Source of the DNA: Mesostigma viride
Taxonomy: Eukaryota; Streptophyta; Mesostigmatophyceae; Mesostigmatales; Mesostigmataceae
Reading direction: 5' to 3'
DNA: 64,000 nucleotides
NCBI GenBank assembly: GCA_009746045.1
Contig: RPFO01000082.1
Location: forward strand, 851,973 to 915,972
A model generated the notes under the pieces. That model was not told where the DNA came from. It searched no databases and saw only the letters and a list, made by a program, of their open reading frames with translations. The translations under genes and the position numbers were made by a program. Shown here piece after piece: positions 12,801-21,879 of the stretch (positions are counted from its first letter, which is position 1; the number at the start of each line of letters is the position of its first letter).

Positions 12801-14605
12801 CTCGCCCTCGCCCTCGCCCTCGCCCTCGCCCTCGCCCTCGCCCTCGCCCTCGCCCTCGCCCTCGCCCTCGCCCTCGCCCTCGCCCTCGCCCTCGCCCTCG
12901 CCCTCGCCCTCGCCCTCGCCCTCGCCCTCGCCCTCGCCCTCGCCCTCGCCCTCGCCCTCGCCCTCGCCCTCGCCCTCGCCCTCGCCCTCGCCCTCGCCCT
13001 CGCCCTCGCCCTCGGCCTCGGCCAGAGTGCCGAGAAGTGCTTCCACGAGTGCCCGGCATGGGCGGCGGGCAAGATTCAGCACCACGAGTTCAGGGCGGGG
13101 CTGCAGCTGGTGAGTCCCTCCTCGTCAGGCAGCTGTCATCGCATGGCATGGTGATGTAGGTCACCGTGACGTTTGCCCGGAACATCCCCTGAGTGTGCCG
13201 GATGCTGGCTGGCAGCTCTCCATGGCAAGTGCCTTCAAGGTAGCCTGCTGTGGGCATCTCCAAGGCATTAGGCAACCCATCAGGAGGGTGGCAGGTGCGA
13301 GGGCAAGGTTGTGTGCGAGAGCTGGTGGCAGATTCCAGAGCACGAATATGACCATGTTTCTTGATGTGATGTTCCCTTGCTACCATCCACGTTTACCGTG
13401 ATCCCTATCCTGGGTACCTGGCTGTCTGCAGGTGCTGTGGCGCTATTGCCCGCAACTCTTCTTGGACCAGGACCTCTCCCTCGCAGTGCGCCCCAGCTTC
13501 CGGTGCCCCCACATGCCACCCAAGCGAAGCAGCTGCCAGTGTCGCGCACACAGGGCCGGCGCGAACCAGGCGGCCAGTACGGCCGCACCCTGCAAGATGG
13601 CCGGAGCCCCACTCTGCGATGCCTCGTGCTTTATCGACTACGTCCGGGGCGCGCTGGCGGGCGCTGGCGTGGCCGCAGAGAACATCCCACCGGATGACGA
13701 GGTTGCAGAGATCTGGCAAAGCACGAGAGATGAGGCGGTAAGTTTTAAGCTGGACAGGCCAAGGGTGGTGAAGGGACAGGGCGGTAAAGGAGACAGAGGG
13801 GATAACAGTCAAGAGGGACGTGCCCAAGCAAGGGCATGAACAGAAAGCTATCACAAACCAATGTATGTAACCTGGCATTCACCGGCTAGCAAAATCGTTC
13901 ATAGTCAAATCATCGGTGTGTCCGCAAACCATGATTGTGTGATCACCTTACCACCAGAAACTTGAATGTAGCCTCATGAAGGCCTAGTATTTGCACACTG
14001 CACAGCACCCCATTGCAGATGCTGGGCAGGCTTGACACCCTTGCGCCCAGCATCAAGTTCACATCTTCAATGGTTGTTTCTTTACTTCTCACGTTCGCTG
14101 CCTGCCTAGTTTATCACGGCACTAGCCCGGATGTTCTATTGAAACCATCTGGCATGTCTTTCATGTCTTCTGGGCTTGTGGCTTGCCTTCCAGGAAGGAG
14201 TAAAGACAAAAGGCAGTAGTTCCTTCCCCCTTTTGGCTGAACATCAGGAACCAAGATCAGGAATCAAATTCACCTGCTCAAATAACTGGTATGATGTTGA
14301 GTCTTGGAACACAGGCACATGTGAATGAATGAATAACTGTCTCTGTGGACGGTCTGACCACTCTGCAGGCCCTGGTGGCCCCATTCTGGATGCTTCGTAT
14401 CGTTCTCGCTGGCGTTCTGGAGTCTCTCATCCTGGTGGACCGACTACTCTTCACCTGGGAGCGCGGAAGGGAGTTGCAAGTTGCACCAGCCTCAGATGAG
14501 GCACCCAGTTCCTGTGCTCGTCAGGGCATGGGCAGCATCCTCATGCCGCTTTTCGATCCCAGCCAATCTCCGCGCAACATGGCGATAGTGGCTTGGAGGA
14601 GTTGA
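3851..14605 (+). CDS. METTL25-like SAM-dependent methyltransferase, multi-exon
   Basis: Homologue of METTL25/METTL25B (RRNAD1), Methyltransf_32 type; its substrate in algae is unknown. Exons with compatible phases: 3851-4018, 4233-4328, 4875-4970, 5388-5516, 7532-7612, 8981-9536, 10371-10602, 11470-12040, 12132-12209, 13026-13109, 13432-13737 and 14369-14605, about 877 codons. Translation may start at ATG 3881/3884 or in an unseen upstream exon. Seen in order: the N-terminal helical part ending WLFRCHVVDFFV; NEWPSTLQRFV; GMSPKKKHE joined to VARLAALV; SAM motif LVLDMGAGQ then GYLSQIL; LVGLHACGDLSATMIR; INVGCCYNLLSE; LESLILVDRLLF; and the C-terminal LMPLFDPSQSPRNMAIVA before the TGA stop. Low-complexity inserts in the exons at 8981 and 11470 make it longer than animal homologues. 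An extra small exon between 12209 and 13026 cannot be excluded. Introns carry several satellites. Confidence 0.85.
5498..5737 (+). repeat. duplicated exon end and 56-bp direct repeat in a METTL25-like intron
   Basis: The last bases of the exon ending at 5516, with the start of its intron (CCCCAAGAAGAAGCACGAGG), recur at 5564-5583; the copy lacks the GT donor. Further on, two 56-bp units (5627-5682 and 5683-5737, beginning TTTACAACTTCC) stand in tandem. Confidence 0.75.
5964..6950 (+). repeat. 45-bp minisatellite, about 22 copies
   Basis: The unit starts GGGCAGGGGTTGCGATGTTT and is 45 bp; a few copies lack 5 bp (a missing GGGAT). Because 45 is a multiple of three and the unit is stop-poor, it produces long spurious open frames on both strands. 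It sits in the 2-kb intron between METTL25-like exons 5388-5516 and 7532-7612. The sense strand is G-rich. Confidence 0.92.
8078..8292 (+). repeat. (ACTC)n-(ACCC)n compound microsatellite
   Basis: ACTC repeats flank a pure ACCC block (about 8103-8233). The whole lies in the METTL25-like intron 7613-8980. The pyrimidine-rich strand is the sense strand. Confidence 0.93.
10150..10340 (+). repeat. 39-bp minisatellite, 5 copies, ending near a splice acceptor
   Basis: The unit begins CTGACCTGCCTGGCTGCGCA. Five copies end about 30 bp before the inferred acceptor at 10370 of the METTL25-like gene. The unit is 39 bp, a multiple of three, and open in some frames, but the splice phase and family alignment place it in the intron. 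Confidence 0.85.
10603..11469 (+). other. AT-rich METTL25-like intron without recognisable genes
   Basis: Between exons 10371-10602 and 11470-12040 the sequence includes an AT-rich part (about 10660-11000) unlike its GC-rich surroundings, then a C/T-rich stretch before the acceptor CACCAG. No ORF or repeat family is recognised. Confidence 0.5.
12690..13018 (+). repeat. (CCCTCG)n hexanucleotide array, about 54 copies, at a splice acceptor
   Basis: Near-perfect CCCTCG repeats end at CGGCCTCGGCCAG, directly before the METTL25-like exon starting at 13026. The array seems to be the pyrimidine-rich part of the acceptor. All six frames are open (poly Leu-Ala, Pro-Arg, Pro-Ser, Gly-Glu, Gly-Arg, Ala-Arg), so ORFs here carry no meaning. 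Confidence 0.93.
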
Positions 14606-16016
14606 AGTACGTTGGCGTATCAATGAGGAAGAATCGGGGTATCAAGAATCTCTTCAATGGGATATGCACAACTTAGGTCGATTCTATAGACAAATAGTAG
14701 TATAATAACAATGTACGCTGTGGTTGAATGCAAATTACGAGTATCGATGGAACCATGCATGCTCGGGAACGATGTGCATGCATACTTGCATGTGACACGT
14801 TGCAAGCAAGGCCGACCATGGTCGAGACATGGTTTGTTGCATCGTTTGTTGGTCAAAGACTATTAAATTAAATTAAATTAAATTATAACATGCCTCCGTT
14901 GGGAGATCATGTGGCACATATTCCTTGATGGATGGGTGGGGTGGAAGGAGCCGCGTAATCGAACTAACCTAACTCTAATCTAGCTTGTCTAGAAAAGTCC
15001 TAACTACCCTACTCATCAAAACGCCTCCTCCGCTTGGGGGGAGGTGGTTTGCCCACAGGGTCGGGCGTGTGAGCCTTGACACTCCTCTTCCACCGCGTCT
15101 TGTTCTGCATGGCGGTCCAAAGAAGGGAGAGAGAGTGGATGCGGTATTCAAACTGGGCTGGGACCAGTAGGTCATCCAGCAACATCTGTACGTAGTTCGT
15201 GACATGTTTCCCTACCTTTTTGGCAATGCCCTTGGGGCCAGGCCAGGTCAGAATGTGTCGCCCTGGCTGGCCAAGCCGCTGGGGGCCGGCCAGACCAAGG
15301 GCGGTGTCGACCTGGCTGGTGCGAGCAAGGTGTCCTACAAATGCTATCCTACGCTGTCTAATCTCGTCCGAAATACGAGGCATGCCCTGATACAAAGACT
15401 CTGATGACGGGCGCTTGGAAAACCCTACGTTCAGGACCTGTCGGAGCATCCTGTAAACTGTGCCGTCTAGCCTAGATGCCAGTCACTGTGGGGGTGAGTG
15501 TCCACGCCTCGGCGCCATACGTGAGCACCGTGAGGACGAGGACCTTGAAGAGCATGCGCTTGCGGTGTTCGCCCAGGCCCTTGGAGCGCCAGTAGGTGTT
15601 GAGCGAACGGAGCCTAGCCCAGGCCAGGCCAATGCGGGTGTCCACATCGTCGGCTGTGTTGACCAGGGAGCCAGCTTCCTAACAGTTTGAAGCGGTCGCG
15701 GAACGGGACCGTCGTCCCGTCGAGCAGGCGCGGCAGCGGCGGTGGACTGGAGGCCCCAATCACCATCGCCTCAGTTTTGACATGCATGCACTAATCTCCA
15801 ACCCCACCGCCCGCGCCTCCAGGCCCAGACAGTCCAGCCAGGTCTGAATGTCCTCGGGGCGCGCGATGAGGGTGGTGTCATCCGCATAAATCAGGTCGGC
15901 CAGGCGGTAGCCAGGCTCAACCCCGCCGTGCTCTTTCTCGTAAGGATGTCCAAGCCTGGCTTGAACCCCTTAAGAGCAGTAAAGCGCGCACGTGCTCGGC
16001 GCATGACGTGATCCAT

Positions 16017-18025
16017 TAATTAATTAATTAATTAATTAGGAACATAACTCCGTTGGGAGTATATGTAGCACATAGCCCTGAGAAGGGGCATATGGGCCTA
16101 TAATACATTCTAAGCTACTTCCTGCAAGGGTGGGAATGTAAACAACACTTGCTCTAGGTGCACCAGGGCACCCGCACCCTCATGGTCTATCACGCTATGC
16201 CCGGGTAAGGGGGGAGCATGCCTGTGAGGGGGAAGATCATCATGGCTATACAAGAGCTATGGCATGGCTTCTCAGCAGAGAGTGACTCCCTGCATGGGCA
16301 CAACATTACTAAATAAGGCTATGCATCGTCTGGAGTGTGGCACATCATAGGCACACATGTACATGATTAAATAAAGCGCGGGGCTTAGCTGGGATAGTGC
16401 CTCTAGGAGGCGTACATGTACATGGCCACGGTCTATCTATTCTGCACTACTACTGCTGTATTCCCCTAAGCTGGGGCGTCTGGAGTCGCTGGGGCCGCGG
16501 GGGGGGGGGGGTCGCCTGCCAGGGCTTGTGGCCGACGTAGATGGCCGCCCCCTTCCAGTACACCGGCTGCCCCGCCTTGGTCTGCCGGAGCTCGAGGTAG
16601 GTCGGCCATAGCTCCCGTCGCCGTTGTTGCTGCGCCAGGGTCAAGTCGTCATCAAGGGTGAAGAGAGTCTTCTCGAGCCGCTTGCGGCGTCTGAGAAAAG
16701 AAATCTTGTCCGCCGGGGTCTTAAAGGTGAGGAGGAGCGGGGGCGGCCCTGCCTTACCCCGCGCGCGGGGAAGGCGGTGGGCAGCCAGCTCTATCTCACC
16801 GTTAAGGCCCATGCGACCAAGGATTTCTCTCTCAAACGCACGCAAAAGCTTCTCGGAATTCTCACCTTCCTCCATCTTGAAGTTCTTGACAATGACGTTG
16901 AGGCTGCGCTTGGCGAGCTCGGCCTCCTCGCGGAGGTCAAGCGTCTGCCGTTGAAGCTGGGCTGCGACGGCGGAGGTGGTGGAGGTGGTATGTTGCTTAA
17001 GCATGTCCGCCCAGGTGGTGATGGGAGGAGCATCGCCGGCCAGGCCAGCCGAGGCTGGCTTGGCGGCAATGTCCTTCACCGCCTGGGCGGTGAGGCCTGC
17101 GGTATTCTGCAGAACCTCGATAGCAATGGCGTTGTCCTTAAGACGCTGGTCGATGTCACGGAGCTGGGCGGTGATGGCGTCGGAGGTGGAGGTGGTGGCG
17201 GTGGAGGAGGCGAGGAGGGTGGAGGTGGCGGTGGAGATGGTGGAGGTGGCGGTGGAGAGGAGGGGGAGCTCGGCAGCCAACGTGCTGCCCATGACCGCCA
17301 CATCTGCTGCGATGGGGGCCACGTGCTGCTCGAGGGCCTCCTTGAGGAGTGAGCGGATGGAGGATTCGGTTAAGGTGGTGGTGAGGGGCTTTGGGGGCCA
17401 AAGCTCCTCGAGGGAGCGGCCGAGGAGGGAGAAAAGGACGCGAATCTGAAGGTGGGGGCGGCGGCATTTGAGGATTTGGTCGAAGTTGTGGGTGCGTCTC
17501 TGGAAAGCATCGGTGAGGCGGCCCTGATGGAAGAGTTGCTTGCACATCTCGAGAAGCGAGGCATACGATCCGAAAAACACGTAGCTCAGGATCTTGTCGG
17601 GGTTGAGCTTGTCAAAAAAGCCGGGCTGGCTGGCGTCAAAGTCGAACTCCTCCCAGGTCGGCTCGGCAGGGCGACTGCGCTTGGGTTCAGGCGACGCTGC
17701 TGGCGAGGCGGCCAGCGGGGGCTGGGCGACCACTAGAGCTTGGCTAGTGGCGCCGCTGCCTTCTGGACCGGTTGGCGAAGCTGCAGCCGGGGCTGCAGAC
17801 GTATTTTCATTGCTAAGCGCAGCCGCCAGGCTGCGTTGCGTCGAGAGGCGTTTGCTCATCGTATATTGCGTAATAGCTTCGGAGAATTAGATCAGCATGT
17901 GCGTCATAAAAAGACGCGTCGATTGTGATATTCACGGCTAAATTCGGTGCTCAAACGTGAAAGTTATGAGCTCCGCCGTCAGCCATGGCTACCTCGTGGC
18001 TCGTGGCTCTTTTGCTGCTGATGAA
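16017..18025 (-). mobile_element. full-length ORF1-only retroposon (copy A), HAL1-like
   Basis: A 2009-bp insertion in the LINE RT, flanked by a perfect 15-bp TSD, CATGACGTGATCCAT (16002-16016 and 18026-18040). The minus-strand 3' end has a (TTAA)n tail at 16017-16038 and the CTCC-GGAG hairpin at 16048-16059. A 5' leader of about 165 nt precedes a single intact 469-codon ORF, and the 3' UTR is about 400 nt. No reverse transcriptase or endonuclease is encoded, so it must have been mobilised in trans. Confidence 0.9.
16450..17859 (-). CDS. retroposon ORF1 protein (RNA-binding, L1 ORF1p-like), intact
   Basis: 469 aa from ATG 17859 to the stop at 16450. The N terminus is Ala/Ser/Pro-rich (residues 1-80). 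A segment with WEEFDFDASQPGFFDKLNPD follows, then a Leu/Thr/Ser-rich heptad region suited to a coiled coil (about 175-290). The C-terminal half resembles the RNA-binding and C-terminal domains of L1-type ORF1 proteins: LNVIVKNF, the basic HRLPRARGKAGPPPLLLTF, DKISFLRRRKRL, DDDLTLAQQQRRRELWPTYL and a terminal HKPWQA. ORF1 proteins of LINEs coat the RNA as nucleic-acid chaperones; here that role is inferred. The frame is uninterrupted, unlike copies B and C, so this insertion is young or selected. No zinc knuckle is seen. Confidence 0.8.
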   Translation of the reverse strand: MSKRLSTQRSLAAALSNENTSAAPAAASPTGPEGSGATSQALVVAQPPLAASPAASPEPKRSRPAEPTWEEFDFDASQPGFFDKLNPDKILSYVFFGSYASLLEMCKQLFHQGRLTDAFQRRTHNFDQILKCRRPHLQIRVLFSLLGRSLEELWPPKPLTTTLTESSIRSLLKEALEQHVAPIAADVAVMGSTLAAELPLLSTATSTISTATSTLLASSTATTSTSDAITAQLRDIDQRLKDNAIAIEVLQNTAGLTAQAVKDIAAKPASAGLAGDAPPITTWADMLKQHTTSTTSAVAAQLQRQTLDLREEAELAKRSLNVIVKNFKMEEGENSEKLLRAFEREILGRMGLNGEIELAAHRLPRARGKAGPPPLLLTFKTPADKISFLRRRKRLEKTLFTLDDDLTLAQQQRRRELWPTYLELRQTKAGQPVYWKGAAIYVGHKPWQATPPPPRPQRLQTPQLRGIQQ

Positions 18026-18526
18026 CATGACGTGATCCATGCACGACAATAATGAACAGGTATGGGGACAGAACACAACCTTGCCACACCCCGTGGTGAA
18101 GGGGGAATGGTGGGGTGGTGCCTTCCGCAGTCCGCACTACTGCCTGTGAGCCCTCATACAGCCGGCGAATGGCAGCAATAAACGCAGGTGGCACTCGATC
18201 CAGAGCTAGGATGGCCCAAAGAGCCTCCCAGAGGACCGTGTCAAAGGCCTTGATATAGTCAACAAAAATGAAGACCAGCGGCAAACTGTCAGGGGGAAGG
18301 CGACGCACCTCGATCCTCCATCAACCGGCGCGCGACAAACACAGCCATGACAGTGTTACGACCACGACGGAAACCTGGCATCTGAGACTCACCCAGGTGT
18401 GGGTCCAGCGCGGCGCGGAGCCTGTGCAGCATCATGCGCATGTGAGACCTTCAGCGCGGCGCTTTGGAGGCAGACACCCCGGTAGTTACCGGCCGGTCAG
18501 CAGCAGAGCCCTTCTTGTACAGCATG

Positions 18527-18766
18527 TCAGATTACTTGCCCACGCTTGCTATGATATGCTCACATGGGTCTTATTGCACCCACAGTTTGCCGGATCGTTA
18601 GCCTGTCCTTTTAGCTAGCCGCGCCCGATTGCAGCTGTGGCATGCCTTTGGCATGAAGGAGACTGGGGGTCTCTGCCCTTTCTCCTGTAGTGCACACACA
18701 GGGATTAAAAGCACTTCGGTGCTCCGTGACTCCCCAACGGGAGCACGAGTTTAATTAATTAATTAA
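18527..18766 (+). mobile_element. 240-bp 5'-truncated 3' end of the copy-C family
   Basis: Plus-strand insertion in the LINE RT gene, flanked by a 12-bp TSD, TTGTACAGCATG (18515-18526 and 18767-18778). It ends with the hairpin CTCCCCAACGGGAG (18730-18743) and a (TTAA)n tail. Its body is the reverse complement of 59773-59998, the 3' UTR of ORF1 copy C. Removing it restores the RT motif run from LY through KKG. Confidence 0.9.
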
Positions 18767-19190
18767 TTGTACAGCATGACGCGGATGGCCGTCTGCCACT
18801 CAGCAGGCGGAGGCTCGTCAGAAAGCAGGACACGGTTGCAGAACGCCAGCAGAAGATCCCTAACCGCCGGATCAGGGGTCTTCAGCAGCTCGGCAGAAAG
18901 GTGGTCAGCACCGACCGCCGCATCGTACTGCAGGCGAGCAAGGGCGCCGTCCAGTTCCTTCAAAGTGAAGGGGTGGACGACGTCGTCAGTGGCAAGGCAG
19001 CCCTCCTGCAAGGCCGGGACTTGGTAGTCCGCGGCCGAGGAGGGGGGCGCTGGCGGCGGCGGGGGTCCGGCAACCCCGAGGCGGGCGGCCGTCTCGGGGT
19101 GAAGCGGCGGAGGGGGGGCGCGAGCCCCGGCCGGTCAAGGAAACATTGTGGGCCAACCAGCGAAAGGAGACATTGCGGGCCAAAGACTAT

Positions 19191-19782
19191 GACTGAGACA
19201 TTATGCTCCGTCAAGTCCGGTGTTTTTCGCAAAGTCACCCACATCTGTTCGGTGTTGCCCCTTGGCACAAGCTCTACAAGCAGGTCGTGGACCGGCTGGA
19301 TCGCGTAGTATCTCCACGCATCTGGACCCTGTGATGCCAGATCTCCTTAATTGGCGGGCCGTGATCCGAGCTTGGCACTGGATTAAGTTGTCCACACCGC
19401 TGCGTTGCTACAGTAACATGATGTTTTCTGGCATACGCGGGCTTTTGGTTCCCGCCGCACATTTGAAAGTGATACGTCCTCTGGATTTTTGCCTAGCACC
19501 GTGTGCCGGCAGTTCTTAATTGGACGTTTGGAAACATTGCACGCATGGCTAACATAATGACTGCCTAGCTAGACCTTTTCAGTGGTTTTCCATATGTGGG
19601 TGATTCCTCGTAAATGGTGAGAGAGCAATCGCAGCAATGGTGCTCACCACTAGACACTCGATCCCGTCCAGTTAGGCTCGAAACACACGCCTTGATCAAG
19701 CAAGCTGTTTCCGGCCCCACCGTCTAGGTCATCTAGTCGCTCTACACGTACGCCAGCCATAATTTCAATGCACAAGGCTATA
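19191..19782. other. no recognisable gene; includes host part of repeat H
   Basis: Nothing coding is recognised. Bases from about 19700 to 19782 (minus-strand sense) continue repeat H, whose other half lies at 21236-21345 beyond retroposon copy B. Confidence 0.45.
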
Positions 19783-19829
19783 CACACTTCCATTAATTAA
19801 TTAACTAGAAACATAACTCCGTTGGGAGT

Positions 19830-20012
19830 ATCAAAGAGACAACCAGCGCAGGCCAGAAATCGGGAGAATCCGGACCATGGTAGCTCGAGCCTGCCGTTAT
19901 CTTTTCCGCGTTTTCGAGTCGTTCAGGATGATGAAGATGAATGGTGATGGAAATGTGTATCCTTGTGCATTGAAATTATGGCTGGCTTACGTGTGGAGCG
20001 ACTAGATGAACA
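19830..20012 (+). repeat. repeat H copy inserted in the tail of retroposon B
   Basis: About 180 bp starting GAGACAACCAGCGCAGGCCA and ending GAGCGACTAGATGA. It matches in inverted orientation the sequence on both sides of copy B (21345-21236, then 19783 down to about 19733), as if the same repeat was copied before B split the other copy. A short match also lies at 42553-42590 (minus). I could not assign a class. Confidence 0.7.
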
Positions 20013-20369
20013 TGTAGCACATATCCCTGAGAAGGGGCATATATGGCTTTTAATACATTCTGGGCTACTTCCTGCAAGGGTGGGAATGTAAGCTACCCGT
20101 GCTCTAGGTGCACCAGGGCACCTGCACCCTCATGAACTTCACACTATGCCCCTGGAGCTAAGGGGGAGTATGTCATGTGGGGGAAGATCATCATGGCTAT
20201 ACAAGAGCTAGGGCATGGCTTCTCGACAGAGAGCATTTCTCTAGTGCATGGCATAGCATGGCTAAATTATGAAGGCACCATCCATGCATGGGGGCCATTA
20301 TGGGCGCACATGCGCGTAGGCCACATGCTAGGCTAAGCCTAACTAATCTACACTACTGGTATATATTCC

Positions 20370-21224
20370 CTAGTCTGAGGTGGCAGGGGGGGCCTGCCAG
20401 GGCTTGTGGTCAACGTGGATGACCGCCCCCCTCCAGTATACCGGCTTCCCCCTGGCGCTCTGCCGGAGCTGAAGGTAGGTCGGCCATAGCTCGCGTCGCT
20501 GCTGTTGCTGGGCCAGGGTCAAGTCGTCGTCCAGCGTGAAGCGAGTCTCCGAGAGCTTCTTGCGGCATTTAAGGAACGACAGCTTGTCCGCCATGTACTT
20601 AAAGGTGAGGAGCACGGGTGCCGGGCCAGCCTTCCCCCGCGCGCGGGGAAGGCGGACAGCCGACATGTCCAGCTCACCAGTGAGTCGCATGGGGGCAAAA
20701 ATGTCGCGCTTAAATGCCTCAAGAAGGCTCGTGGAGGTCTCACCTGCCGGCTGGTCGAAGTGCTTGACGATGACATTGTGGCTGCGCCGGGCGATGTCGG
20801 CTTCCTCGCGAAGGTCGAGGGCTTGTTGCACTTGAGTTGTGCCGTGATGGTGGAGGTGGTGGAGGTGGTGTGCTGCTTAAGCAAGTCCGCGGGCCAGGTG
20901 GAGGGAGCATCGCCGGCTGGGCCAGCAGGCGCCGGCTGGGCGGCGATGTCCTTCACCGCCTGGGCGGTGAGGCCGCCGGTGTCATGCAAGCTCTCAAGGG
21001 CGGTGGCGGTGGCTTGAAGGCGTTGGTCGAGGTCGAGGAGCTAGCTGGGCTTTGACTATGTCGGCAGTGGAGGCGGAAATGGCAGTGGAGGTGGCGGTGA
21101 GGTGAGGAAGTTCAGCAGCCAGCGGGCCACCCATTGCTGCGACGTCAGCGGCAAGGGGGGTCACGTGCTGCTGGAAGGCTTCCATGAGGATGGAACGGAG
21201 GGTGGGGGCGGAGATGGATGGAGC
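20370..21224 (-). pseudogene. ORF1 pseudogene of retroposon copy B
   Basis: Minus-strand frames together match the ORF1 of copy A: SILMEAFQQHV, GGLTAQAVKDIAAQPA, LPRARGKAGPAPVLLTF, DDDLTLAQQQQRRELWPTYL and a terminal HKPWQAPP. At least two frameshifts (near 20830 and 20990) and loss of the N terminus make it non-functional. Confidence 0.8.
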
Positions 21225-21454
21225 CACACTTCCATCTCCATTCATATTCATCACCCTGAACGACTCCAAAACGTGATATAACGGCAGGCTCGAGCTACCA
21301 TGGTCCGGATTCTCCCGATTTCTGGCCTGCGCTGGTTGTCTCCTTCATACTATTATATCTTTAATATATCGATATTTACAATAACATGCAAATCTTAGTA
21401 GTCTCACTTAATGATCCGATTCATTTTGTCGCTGAATTCACTAAGTGAGACAAA

Positions 21455-21545
21455 TTAAACTTTTGTGTAATCATTTTCTTATGAGATTAGCATAGCTACT
21501 CCGTGGCATGCCTACGCGCATGACATGTGCAAGCCGTACTTATAC
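21455..21545 (+). mobile_element. degenerate LINE 3' end (TTAC-tail family)
   Basis: CTTTTGTGTAATCATTTTC, then TATGAGATTAGCATAG and TACTCCGTGGCATGCC match the better-preserved end at 23640-23741. The tail is mutated (TACTTATACTTAC). Confidence 0.7.
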
Positions 21546-21699
21546 TTACATCAACTTTCGTCGGATCGCCATGCATCCAGCTAGGACCAGTTCATAGTTG
21601 TCTCTCTTAAAATCAAATTTAAGCAAGTCTGCGCTACTTTATGTGGCTGATTTTTTTTTTTGTAGATATCTAGATTGTAGATAGCTTATAAATAGACGG

Positions 21700-21780
21700 G
21701 ATTGCGTGTACCCATCCATCCATCCATCCATCCACCAGGGTTAATGCTCCGTGACTCCCCAACGGGAGCATGAGTTTAAT
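21700..21780 (+). mobile_element. retroposon 3' tip joined to a (CATC)n microsatellite
   Basis: (CATC)n at 21713-21735 is followed by GGGTTAATGCTCCGTGACTC, the hairpin CTCCCCAACGGGAG (21755-21768) and a TTTAATTTAA tail. Only about 35 bp of the copy-C family 3' end is present. The same arrangement in opposite orientation is at 48521-48830. Confidence 0.65.
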
Positions 21781-21879
21781 TTAACTTGTGGCAAAAAAAT
21801 GTGGCTGATGCGCCGGCATACGCCCGGTTGGGTCCGACGGCACCCTCCAGTACGTTTCCGACACGTCGCGACACCGTTT

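Larger units (their letters stand above)
14864..19180 (-). mobile_element. 5'-truncated, decayed LINE with two nested insertions
   Basis: Bounded by a 10-bp TSD, CAAAGACTAT (14854-14863 and 19181-19190), with a TTAAA-type tail at 14864-14886. Without the insertions it is about 2.0 kb of RT sequence read on the minus strand: FTLKELDGALARL and GADHLSAELL (19.0-18.8 kb), then KKG and NYRGVCLQSAALK after the insertion gap, GFRRGRNTVMAVF, VDYIKAFDTV, and GVWQGCVLSPYLF up to 18041. After the second insertion come YADD (15888-15877), TYGAEAWTL, RRIAFVGHLARTSQ and a Lys/Arg-rich C terminus with a stop near 15009. Several frameshifts and stops show decay. No endonuclease is present, as expected for 5' truncation. 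The 3' UTR has the hairpin at 14894-14905 shared with the ORF1-only elements. Confidence 0.88.
19794..21224 (-). mobile_element. 5'-truncated ORF1-only retroposon, copy B
   Basis: Flanked by an 11-bp TSD, CACACTTCCAT (19783-19793 and 21225-21235). It has a TTAA tail, the hairpin at 19817-19828, and a 3' UTR that closely matches copy A (for example CTTCCTGCAAGGGTGGGAATG in both, at about 16115 and 20065). The 3' UTR is interrupted by a repeat-H copy in opposite orientation (about 19830-20012). The 5' end is truncated inside ORF1. Confidence 0.85.

Noticed and set aside
12342-13159. Poly Leu-Ala, Pro-Arg and Glu-Gly frames
   Set aside because: Translations of the (CCCTCG)n array in an intron.
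14013-14219. Possible extra METTL25-like exon (MLGRLDTLAPS)
   Set aside because: Exons 13432-13737 and 14369-14605 join in phase 0 and match the family without it.
19833-21345. TIR DNA transposon of about 1.5 kb
   Set aside because: The inverted repeats are explained by two copies of repeat H, one split by retroposon B (clear 11-bp TSD) and one inserted in B.
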